Shown here: piece after piece, positions 8,384-15,765 of the stretch
Layout of the letters: the number at the start of each line of letters is the position of its first letter
Position numbering within the stretch: position 1 is the first letter of the stretch
From: Sphingomonas sp. Leaf21
Lineage (GTDB): Bacteria; Pseudomonadota; Alphaproteobacteria; Sphingomonadales; Sphingomonadaceae
Reading direction: 5' to 3'
Assembly (NCBI RefSeq): GCF_916858675.1
Contig: NZ_CAKASM010000001.1
Coordinates: forward strand, 372,001 to 436,000
Length of the DNA: 64,000 nt
Notes under the pieces: model-generated
What the model was told of the DNA's origin: nothing
The model's database searches: none
Seen by the model: only the letters and a program-made list of their open reading frames with translations
Position numbers and translations under genes: made by a program

Positions 8384-9369
8384 TTCCGTTCGAATTCAGC
8401 CGCGCGACCGATGCGGCCGATGCCCTGCGGCAAGGCGCGATGGCGGGCACCGCCTATCTGGGCGGCGGCACCAACCTCGTCGACCTGATGCGCGAGACGA
8501 TCGCCCGGCCGAACAGGCTGGTCGACGTGACCGGCCTGTCGCGTGCGATCGAGGAGACACCCGATGGCGGGCTGCTGATCGGCGCGGCGGTCCGCAATAC
8601 CGCGCTGGCCGAACACCGACAGGTTCGAACACGCTACCCCATGCTCTCCCGCGCCATCCTGGCGGGTGCGTCGGCGCAGATACGCAACATGGCGACGGTG
8701 GGCGGAAATCTGCTCCAGCGCACGCGCTGCACCTATTTTTACGACAGTGCGGGGTCGCGCTGCAACAAGCGGGAACCGGGCTCCGGCTGCGACGCGCGTG
8801 GCGGGTTCAACCGCATCCACGCCGTGCTCGGCGGGTCGGAGGCCTGTGTCGCCACCCACCCCTCGGACATGTGCGTGGCGCTCGCGGCACTCGACGCGAC
8901 GGTTCATGTCGAGGGTCCGGCGGGCAAGCGAGCGATCGCGTTCGGCGATTTCCACCGCCTTCCCGGTGACCAGCCCGACCGCGACACGACGCTGGCTCCC
9001 GGCGAACTGGTCACCGCCATCGCGCTGCCGCCGCTGTCTTTCGGTGCCAATTCGACCTATCGCAAGGTCCGCGACCGCGCGAGCTATGCCTTCGCGCTGG
9101 TATCGGTGGCGGCGGCGCTCGACCTCGACGGCGACCGGGTCCGGGATGTCCGGATCGCATTCGGCGGCGTCGCGCACACGCCGTGGCGCGCCATGAAAGC
9201 CGAAGCGGCGCTGCGCGGCGGCCCGGCGACGCGACAGGCCTTCCTCGATGCGGCGGCGGCGGAATTCGTGGAAGCCCGGCCCTTGCGCGACAACGCCTTC
9301 AAACCGGCGCTGGTCGGCCGGACGCTGGCCGCCGTCCTCGATGCCCTGGTCCGGGGAGACATGGCATGA
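8380..9369 (+). CDS. molybdenum hydroxylase FAD subunit with probable [4Fe-4S] site
   Basis: 329 residues, subunit M of the xanthine dehydrogenase family. The FAD-binding PCMH domain shows YLGGGTNLVDLM and IRNMATVGGNLLQRTRC. After that come the clustered cysteines in RCTYFYDSAGSRC and GSGC, the insertion that in 4-hydroxybenzoyl-CoA reductase and PaoB-type subunits binds a [4Fe-4S] cluster. C-terminal CO-dehydrogenase flavoprotein domain present. Electrons should pass from the molybdenum site through 2Fe-2S clusters to FAD. Overlaps both neighbours by 4 nt, indicating translational coupling. Confidence 0.94.
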   Translation: MIPFEFSRATDAADALRQGAMAGTAYLGGGTNLVDLMRETIARPNRLVDVTGLSRAIEETPDGGLLIGAAVRNTALAEHRQVRTRYPMLSRAILAGASAQIRNMATVGGNLLQRTRCTYFYDSAGSRCNKREPGSGCDARGGFNRIHAVLGGSEACVATHPSDMCVALAALDATVHVEGPAGKRAIAFGDFHRLPGDQPDRDTTLAPGELVTAIALPPLSFGANSTYRKVRDRASYAFALVSVAAALDLDGDRVRDVRIAFGGVAHTPWRAMKAEAALRGGPATRQAFLDAAAAEFVEARPLRDNAFKPALVGRTLAAVLDALVRGDMA

Positions 9370-11705
9370 GCATCGTCGACAACGCCAAGGCAACGGTGCA
9401 GGGCTTGGTACAGGGAGCGATGGAAAAGCTCGTGCCGCTCGCGCCCGATAGCTGGATACCCGGCGGCGCCCCCGACCCGTTGATCGCACGCAAGCACGGG
9501 CTGATCGGCAAGCCCGTGTCGCGGCTCGACGGTGCGCTCAAGGTACAGGGACAGGCCGCCTTCGCCGCCGAGCATCGGTTCGAGGCCATGGCCTATGCCG
9601 CCCTCGCCTATGCGACCATCGCACGCGGCCGGATCGCGGCGATCGACAGCGCCGCCGCCGAGGCCGCGCCGGGCGTCGTGCTGGTGATGACGCATCTGAA
9701 CGCGCCGCGCATGGCGAAGCCGCCGACCATGGGCTCGTCGGCTCATGCGGTCGGCCAGGCCGATTTGCCGGTTTTGCAGGACGATCGCATCCATTGGAAC
9801 GGACAGCCCGTCGCCTGTGTGCTCGCGGAGACGCAGGAACAGGCGGATCATGCCGCCTCGCTGCTACGTGTGGCCTATGACGAAGAGCGGGCCGTGACCA
9901 CCTTGGCGGGAGCCCGGGCGGAGGGGACCGAACAGGCGATGTTCATGGGTCACCCCTTGCTGAACGAGGTCGGCGATGCCGAGGCCGCTTTTGCGGCCGC
10001 GCCGCATCGCGTCGATCATATCTATCGCACGCCGCGCCATAATCACAATGCAATCGAGCCGCACGCCGCGACGATCGCCTGGGTCGACGACGCGCTGGTC
10101 ATCCACGACGCCAGCCAGATGGTGGCCCAGCAGGCGCAGACCATGGCCGATATCTTCGGCCTGGCGCCCGACAAGGTCCGCCTCACCTCCCCCTATGTCG
10201 GCGGTGGGTTCGGCAGCAAGGGCCTGTGGGACCACCAGATCATCGGTGCGGCGGCGGCGAAGCTGGCCGGCCGACCCGTCCGGATCGCGCTGTCGCGCGA
10301 GGGTGTCTATCGCATCGTCGGCGGCCGTACCCTGACCGAACAGCGCGTGGCGATCGGGGCGGATGCCGATGGGCGTTGCCAGGCCCTGCTCCACACCGGC
10401 CTGACCGTCATGACGCCGCACAATGCGATGCCGGAGCCCTTCATCCTGGGATCGCAGGCCGCTTACGCCTCGCCCAACATCCTGTTGAAGGTGGAGGTCG
10501 CGCGGATGGACATGCTCGCCAACACCTTCATGCGTGCGCCGGGCGAGGCGGTGGGCACCTTCGCGCTGGAGTCGGCGATCGACGAACTGGCGGTCGATCT
10601 CGCCATGGATCCGGTCGAACTCCGCCTGCGGAACGAGCCCGAGACGGACCCGACCAATGGCCGTCCCTTCTCCTCCCGTCATATCGCGAAAGCCTGGCGC
10701 GACGGGGCGGAGGCTTTCGGCTGGGCGGCCCGTGCCCCCCGCACGACCCGGCGGGAGGGCGAATGGCGGATCGGCGTCGGCTGCGCGACCGGCACCTATC
10801 CCTATTACCGGATGCCCGGTGCGCAGGCGCGCATCACGCTGCGTCGCGACGGCGAAGCGGTCCGCGCAAAGGTGGAGGTCGCGGCGGCCGAGATGGGCAT
10901 GGGCACCGCCACGACCACCGCGATCGTCGCCGCCGAGCGGCTCGGCCTCGCGCTGGATCAGGTCGAGGTCGGCTATGGCGACAGCGACATCCCCGGCGCG
11001 ATCATGGCGGGCGGATCGCAGCAGACCGCCGCGATCGGCGCCGCCGTCATCGCCGCGCATGGCGCGCTGGTTGCCGAACTGCTCAAGCTGGCGGGCAACG
11101 ACTCCCCGCTGGCAGGCCTGTCCCCCGAAGACGTCGGATGCGTCGATGGCGGCCTCGCCAGCCTGACCGATCCGGAGCGTAGCGAAAGCTATGCCTCGAT
11201 CCTCGGCCGGGCACAGCGCGACAGCGTGACCGCGACCAAGGCGGGCTCCGCCCCGCTCGAGACGATGCACTGGTCGATGCATTCGCACAGCGCCCTCTTC
11301 TGCGAGGTTCGCGTCAACGAAATCACCGGCGAGACCCGCGTGACCCGCTTCCTGGGATCGTTCGACTGCGGCCGGATCCTCAATCCGAAGACCGCGCGCA
11401 GCCAGTTTCGCGGCGGCATCATCATGGGGATCGGCATGGCCCTGATGGAAGAGACGCAGTTCGACGAGCGGAGCGGCCGGATCATGAACCCCAGCCTCGC
11501 GGAATATCATCTGCCCGTCCATCTCGACGTGCCGGAGATCGACGTGATCTGGACCGACATCCCCGATCCCCATGCCCCGATGGGCGCGCATGGGATCGGC
11601 GAGATCGGGATCACCGGCGTCGCCGCCGCCATCGCCAATGCGATCTACGACGCGACCGGGCGGCGCGTTCGCGACCTGCCGATCATGCTCGACAAGCTGT
11701 TGTGA
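9366..11705 (+). CDS. molybdenum hydroxylase large subunit (molybdopterin-binding)
   Basis: 779 residues from the ATG at 9366, which overlaps the FAD-subunit stop; the longer open frame to 9183 lies inside that gene and is discarded. It carries the a/b hammerhead domain near 60-170 and molybdopterin-binding segments such as YVGGGFGSKGLWDHQ, MRAPGEA and GSQQTA. The C-terminal GEIGITGVAAAI holds the catalytic Glu position. The [4Fe-4S]-containing partner and overall layout resemble PaoABC aldehyde oxidoreductases that oxidise aromatic aldehydes. Substrate is inferred only from that similarity. No maturation factor of the XdhC/PaoD type is visible in the window. Confidence 0.94.
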   Translation: MSIVDNAKATVQGLVQGAMEKLVPLAPDSWIPGGAPDPLIARKHGLIGKPVSRLDGALKVQGQAAFAAEHRFEAMAYAALAYATIARGRIAAIDSAAAEAAPGVVLVMTHLNAPRMAKPPTMGSSAHAVGQADLPVLQDDRIHWNGQPVACVLAETQEQADHAASLLRVAYDEERAVTTLAGARAEGTEQAMFMGHPLLNEVGDAEAAFAAAPHRVDHIYRTPRHNHNAIEPHAATIAWVDDALVIHDASQMVAQQAQTMADIFGLAPDKVRLTSPYVGGGFGSKGLWDHQIIGAAAAKLAGRPVRIALSREGVYRIVGGRTLTEQRVAIGADADGRCQALLHTGLTVMTPHNAMPEPFILGSQAAYASPNILLKVEVARMDMLANTFMRAPGEAVGTFALESAIDELAVDLAMDPVELRLRNEPETDPTNGRPFSSRHIAKAWRDGAEAFGWAARAPRTTRREGEWRIGVGCATGTYPYYRMPGAQARITLRRDGEAVRAKVEVAAAEMGMGTATTTAIVAAERLGLALDQVEVGYGDSDIPGAIMAGGSQQTAAIGAAVIAAHGALVAELLKLAGNDSPLAGLSPEDVGCVDGGLASLTDPERSESYASILGRAQRDSVTATKAGSAPLETMHWSMHSHSALFCEVRVNEITGETRVTRFLGSFDCGRILNPKTARSQFRGGIIMGIGMALMEETQFDERSGRIMNPSLAEYHLPVHLDVPEIDVIWTDIPDPHAPMGAHGIGEIGITGVAAAIANAIYDATGRRVRDLPIMLDKLL

Positions 11706-11708
11706 TCG

Positions 11709-11919
11709 TCAGCGGCCCGGCGCTCCCAGATACTGGCCGAACCAGGCGGGCTGACGTTTCATCACGTCGGCCGCCCGGGTCGGCACACACAATGCCCGGC
11801 ATCGGGTAGATGACGAGGCTGGTCGGCACGTCCTGACTCTTCAGCGCGTTCCACCATTCGACCGACCGGGTCGGCGGCACCTCAATATCGCGCTCGCCGA
11901 GATGCTAATGGTGGCCTTC
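11709..11919 (-). pseudogene. C-terminal relic of an S9-type alpha/beta hydrolase (prolyl oligopeptidase family)
   Basis: Read on the minus strand, the frame gives EGHH, a TAG stop, HLGERDIEVPPTRSVEWWNA and TSLVIYPMPGI. It then continues in a shifted frame as ADVMKRQPAWFGQYLGAPGR followed by TGA. This is the usual C-terminal end of S9 peptidases (PPTRSVEWWNAL, then the YP-AGH catalytic-His region, here broken). One in-frame stop and one frameshift, and only ~70 codons of a normally >600-residue protein, make it a dead fragment. It sits directly against the A+T-rich scar. Confidence 0.75.
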
Positions 11920-12489
11920 TAGGCGATCCGGCCGCCTCCGGCAGGCAGCGCCACTGGCCGTGCGAATAACGGACGCGGTGTGCAACCGCATTCGATGGCC
12001 CCGGCGCGCATCCGATCGCCACAAAGCGCTGCTATAAGAGGCCCGCTCCTCATTTTTGACCGCGCCGAAGTCGATGACTTGCGGCGCGCCCGCTTGAGTC
12101 ACTCCAGCAACCGTCTGGCGACGCAACGTAACCGCCTCAATTTCACGGAGCGCAACGGAACACCCGGTCAGCCGAACCCACGACACCGCTCCGCGCCGCG
12201 AAGACATCAGCATATACCAAACGGCTTCACGACAGCCCCACAATATTCAAATTCTACAACGATGAAATTCAATCATATTATTGATGAATACCGACCGATG
12301 ATAATCAGGTCATTCAATGAACCCTAAAGCGTATCGATTTTATATAGCACCAATATGGACTAATTTATCCGCACCCATAATATGCTTCGATGATAATTTG
12401 AAGATCTGGCTTGTGCGAGTCGATACATAAAACCAATGCCATCGAGCAGTACAGTAAATAAAAACCCCGCCGCCATAGTAAAACGTTAA
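11920..12489. other. intergenic, GC falling into A+T-rich DNA, no gene recognised
   Basis: The first ~300 bp have host-like composition; from about 12240 the sequence turns A+T-rich. Open frames on both strands lack convincing starts, ribosome-binding sites or recognisable domains. The transition point probably marks the edge of imported DNA. Confidence 0.5.
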
Positions 12490-12813
12490 CCAAATGCAGC
12501 TCCTAAAATTGCCGCCGATCATATCTTTAGCTCAAAAAGCCCCGATAGAAAAAAAAGTAAATTCAATAAAAAGTATTCCGACCCCGTACACTTGGTATCT
12601 CTTATTGCCTGGGGAGTTACGCAGGCTGTACCAACGCAAACAAACGCGCGCAATCCAAGCATCTTAGCTTATACAATAGACTTTGGCAAGACAGTAGGCA
12701 CTACGTATGGAGTCCCTACCAATAGATTCACGGTCAGGGTATATAATACAGGACAATATGAGAATGGGTTAATCGTCTATAGTGTAACAGGTGCTTATCC
12801 ATGGAACCCGTGA
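12490..12813 (+). pseudogene. orphan C-terminal toxin-like domain (polymorphic/CDI-type toxin tail)
   Basis: The frame is open from just after a TAA at 12487 and has no ATG or GTG start; TTG at 12592 is the first conventional alternative. It reads KIAADHIFSS near the start, then DPVHLVSLIAWG, YTIDFGKTVG, TNRFTVRVYN and ends VYSVTGAYPWNP. A short HIFS-type N-terminal motif followed by beta-strands and a terminal (T)AYP is characteristic of BECR-fold RNase toxin tips at the C-termini of CdiA/RHS-type proteins. The delivery part of the protein is absent. This looks like a displaced toxin tip of the kind left by CDI/RHS cassette exchange. The exact toxin family is not identified. Confidence 0.5.
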
Positions 12814-12814
12814 T

Positions 12815-13330
12815 ATGGACTTCGCATTCGATAAATGCGGTGTAGATATACTTGAAAACATGACTAGTGAGGAATCGTTTCACAAAAATGTTCTATTTTG
12901 TGACGGATTTACAAGGCTTCGTGTAGCTGGATCCACAACTGAAAGCTCTCATGAGGTTATACTTCGAATTAGTGAAATACTAATTGCACTAAAGAGCATG
13001 GAAGACTTGATATGCATGCCCAATACGTCTGCGTTATTTCGATATGATTTTGAGCCCAGGTTTATACTAAATTCTGATATGGGCCTCATCAGTATCACCG
13101 ATCGAGAAAGTATATATAATTGCAGCGAAACTTTAAATATAGATGAAATATTGTACATAAAAAACAATATCTTAAGTGATATAAAAGATAAAATACAGCC
13201 AGTATCAAGTTTTGTTTATGATCGGCTACTAAGGGACAATAAATGTTCACTACGGAACAATAACTTGGAGATATTTTTATGCAATCAGTGCGTAGACAGA
13301 TCGCCATCACGTCCACGGTCGCCATTATGA
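12815..13330 (+). CDS. hypothetical protein, candidate immunity protein
   Basis: 171 residues starting MDFAFDKCGVDILENMTSEE, 1 nt after the stop of the toxin-like fragment, the spacing typical of toxin-immunity pairs. Acidic and Ile/Asn-rich, with no signal peptide or membrane helix. Codon use is A+T-rich and unlike the chromosome around it. The last ~52 nt overlap the next gene, and the final residues (VDRSPSRPRSPL) look like out-of-frame translation of that gene, so the original C-terminus may be lost. The immunity role is inferred from position only. Confidence 0.5.
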   Translation: MDFAFDKCGVDILENMTSEESFHKNVLFCDGFTRLRVAGSTTESSHEVILRISEILIALKSMEDLICMPNTSALFRYDFEPRFILNSDMGLISITDRESIYNCSETLNIDEILYIKNNILSDIKDKIQPVSSFVYDRLLRDNKCSLRNNNLEIFLCNQCVDRSPSRPRSPL

Positions 13331-13932
13331 TTGCGATCATTGCAATAGTCACATTACGTGGCAAGGCTGACGCTGTAACATTATACAAAAAAATCAATGT
13401 TGTGCGCCATTACAATGATCGAAAGCAGGAGCACCCCAAAAGCGTGACGAGCAAGCTCCCTTCGATCGAAAAACCCCGTTCGGGAGACGATGTCGTTGCT
13501 CATATTGCAAAAAATCTAAATTCGGAGCTTGTGAGGACGAAAGATAGTTGGTCGAAGGAAACGACTGATCGAGTATGGAACCAAATCCGCCAGTTCATAA
13601 TAGTCGATGAGTGGCACAAAGATATCATGGAATCAGGACGTGATCCGTCTTGGTCAGGTGGAGCGGAAAGCCGCCTGCGGGAGATGACCTCAAGAATCAC
13701 CGACCCCCGAAATGTTACAAGCACGGTATGTGGAAAGATCGAGTGTGAAGTTCGCATTCGTATTGGCTATGCGGAAAGCGAAGCTGATAAGCGTGCATTC
13801 ATGCAAAAGCTGGCGGATATTGGACAGGGATCAGAGCCAGATAGGCCATTTTCCGTCAAGCAAATATTCCATAGCAATGACGACACCTCGCTCGGATTCG
13901 GATACGAGGCCTATTATACGAGGTGGAAGTAG
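13279..13932 (+). CDS. hypothetical membrane-anchored protein
   Basis: 217 residues. A single N-terminal hydrophobic helix (residues ~8-25, TSTVAIMIAIIAIVTLRG) with positive residues before it predicts an N-in anchor and a periplasmic C-terminal domain. TTGGAGATATTTTT before the ATG is a plausible ribosome-binding site. The 3' half rises in GC relative to the preceding gene. Two cysteines (VCGKIEC) sit close together around residue 155. No domain recognised. It overlaps the upstream candidate immunity gene and may belong to the same acquired cassette. Confidence 0.6.
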   Translation: MQSVRRQIAITSTVAIMIAIIAIVTLRGKADAVTLYKKINVVRHYNDRKQEHPKSVTSKLPSIEKPRSGDDVVAHIAKNLNSELVRTKDSWSKETTDRVWNQIRQFIIVDEWHKDIMESGRDPSWSGGAESRLREMTSRITDPRNVTSTVCGKIECEVRIRIGYAESEADKRAFMQKLADIGQGSEPDRPFSVKQIFHSNDDTSLGFGYEAYYTRWK

Positions 13933-14057
13933 TCCTAGGCTACCGGGGAAATAGTCCTGCTCGCCAGACGTAGCTTCAGCTTATTTTCGCAACTCACGCT
14001 CGCGGTAAAGTGACACGCTGCCGCTTGCGAGGAACGCGCCGCCGCCAGCACCGGTCT

Positions 14058-14633
14058 TCATGCTTGCGAGATCGACGATCCCCGCGCCGTCGGACGCCAG
14101 TCGCGATAGCCGATCGCCGCCAGTCCGATCATCACGGCATAGAGCCCGGCGGTCGGCACCAACCCCTTGAACAGGAACATGCCGACATAGACGATGTCGA
14201 CGACGATCCACAGCAGCCAGTTCTCGCGATGGCGGCGCGCGGTCCAATATTGTGCGACCAGGCTGAAGCTGCTGAGCGCCGCGTCGATCCAGGGCAGCGA
14301 CGCATCGGTATGATGGCTGGTGAACCAGCCGATGCAGAGCGCCCCCGCCGCGCCTGCGCCAAGCCCGATCGCGGCGTGCCGACGCGACAGGCGGGCCACT
14401 TCGACCGGCGCCTCCCCCTCGCGATGACGTAGCCAGACGATCCATCCGTAGAGGATGCCGATCCCGAACATCGCCTGCAGCATCATGTCGGCATAGAGCC
14501 GCACGTCGAGGAAAAGCTTGAAGTAGAGCGCGCAGGCGACGAGGTTCAGCCGCCAGCACAGCATGTTGCGTCGCGCGGTCAGCCAGATCGCCAGGAAGCT
14601 GATCGCGACGGCGACGAGTTCGAGCGCGGTCAT
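14058..14633 (-). CDS. pnuC: PnuC-family transporter, probable thiamine (PnuT-type) permease
   Basis: 191 residues from ATG 14633, which overlaps the kinase stop by ATGA. About seven hydrophobic helices; conserved W/N/Y residues in RRNMLCWRLNLVACALYFKL and the NWLLWIVVDIVYVGMFLFKG helix are signatures of the PnuC family. PnuC members carry nicotinamide riboside, while PnuT members carry thiamine by facilitated diffusion with metabolic trapping. Because this gene is last in a TPP-riboswitch operon behind a TonB receptor and a kinase, thiamine is the better substrate prediction. Inner membrane. Confidence 0.85.
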   Translation of the reverse strand: MTALELVAVAISFLAIWLTARRNMLCWRLNLVACALYFKLFLDVRLYADMMLQAMFGIGILYGWIVWLRHREGEAPVEVARLSRRHAAIGLGAGAAGALCIGWFTSHHTDASLPWIDAALSSFSLVAQYWTARRHRENWLLWIVVDIVYVGMFLFKGLVPTAGLYAVMIGLAAIGYRDWRPTARGSSISQA

Positions 14634-15763
14634 GCGGGGCCCGGCCCGATGCGAAGGCGCGTGAGGAAATCCCGCCCGGCCTCCGACTGGAACCACGCCG
14701 CATGGCCCAGGGCATAGCCCTCCCAGGCCATGACCGCCCCATCCCCGTCACCGACCACCCCGGCGAAATAGTCCACCTCGGACAGCGCGAATTCGATATG
14801 CACGAGCGGCAGCAGATCGATCGCCGCATCGACCACCTGGTGGGCCGAGGGGGCCAGCGCCGCATATCCCTCGATCAGGGCCAGCGCCGCGTGCGGATCG
14901 CCGATGCCGTCATCGGGCGCCACCCCCAGTTCCAGCCACGCAAAGGCGGACCGCTCGATCGCGGTCGCGAGGTCATAGGCTGCACAGGTGCGGTCCGCGA
15001 GGCCGAAATCGAACACACTCTCGACCGAACCATCTGCGGCCCAGAGCAGGTTGGACGGATGCCAGTCGTTGTGCGTCCATAGCGGGGGTTGCCCGCCGAG
15101 CGGCTTCCCCGCCGCACCGAAAAGCGCCGAAAGCTGTCGCCGCCACGGTCGCCGCTCCAGAAATGTCGCGAGGGCGGGGCGGGCGCGGATATAGGTCTCG
15201 GCGGCAGTCAGCGGATCGGCGGCGCCGAGGATATGGTTGCTGGCGACCAGCGGCTGCACCGCGCGCTGCGTCGCTTCGAACCCCCGCGACGCACGGTGAA
15301 GGCGGGCGAGCGCCGCCCCTGCCGCATGGGCGTGCGTCAACGACTGGAACGGCGTCCATGACGGCCGGTCGCGATACAGGTCTTCCCCCGCCGCCCGCCG
15401 GTGAAGTTCGTAGCTCCAGTCGCCCATCGCCACCGCGCTCGTTCCATCGGCATCGCACAATATCTCGGGCACCGGCATTCCCGACCTCGCGAGGTGGGCG
15501 ATGAAGGCATGTTCTTCCGCCAGCCCGGCGACCGAGCGCACGCGCCGATCGTGCCGCTTGAGCAACACCATGCCGTCGCTGGTATCGATCAGCGTCGCGG
15601 CCGAGAAAGGGCGCGGCGAATGCCAGCGCAGCCCCTCGACCGCTCCGGCCTGCGGATAGCGGGCGAGCACGCGTTCCGCTTCGTGGTCGGTGATCGCGGG
15701 CCAGGTCGGCACTTCCATGCCCGGCCCCATCCCGTGGACACGGTGACCATCGGGGCCCGCCAT
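14630..15763 (-). CDS. APH-fold phosphotransferase, candidate thiamine kinase
   Basis: About 377 residues of the aminoglycoside phosphotransferase/choline kinase fold. The catalytic loop HNDWHPSNLL (Brenner-type HxD...N) and the metal-binding DFG in VFDFGLADR are both intact. The ATG at 15763 lies 2 nt after the TonB receptor stop; ATG 15718 (MEVPTW) is an alternative with a G-rich ribosome-binding site. In E. coli the thiamine kinase ThiK belongs to this fold. Trapping imported thiamine by phosphorylation would fit a facilitative PnuT carrier next door. The specific substrate is inference from operon context; homoserine kinase-like or other small-molecule kinases share the fold. Confidence 0.82.
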   Translation of the reverse strand: MAGPDGHRVHGMGPGMEVPTWPAITDHEAERVLARYPQAGAVEGLRWHSPRPFSAATLIDTSDGMVLLKRHDRRVRSVAGLAEEHAFIAHLARSGMPVPEILCDADGTSAVAMGDWSYELHRRAAGEDLYRDRPSWTPFQSLTHAHAAGAALARLHRASRGFEATQRAVQPLVASNHILGAADPLTAAETYIRARPALATFLERRPWRRQLSALFGAAGKPLGGQPPLWTHNDWHPSNLLWAADGSVESVFDFGLADRTCAAYDLATAIERSAFAWLELGVAPDDGIGDPHAALALIEGYAALAPSAHQVVDAAIDLLPLVHIEFALSEVDYFAGVVGDGDGAVMAWEGYALGHAAWFQSEAGRDFLTRLRIGPGPA

Positions 15764-15765
15764 CG

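Noticed and set aside
9183..9365. Upstream extension of the molybdopterin subunit
   Set aside because: It lies inside the FAD subunit gene; ATG 9366 gives the usual ATGA overlap and a normal family N-terminus.
12340..12522. Minus-strand 60-residue frame in the A+T-rich scar
   Set aside because: It overlaps the toxin-like frame, has no ribosome-binding site and no recognisable features.
13981..14057. C-terminal extension-like frame (MKTGAGGGAFLASG) after the PnuC gene
   Set aside because: It lies in a different frame from the permease and has no start signal or homology that I recognise.
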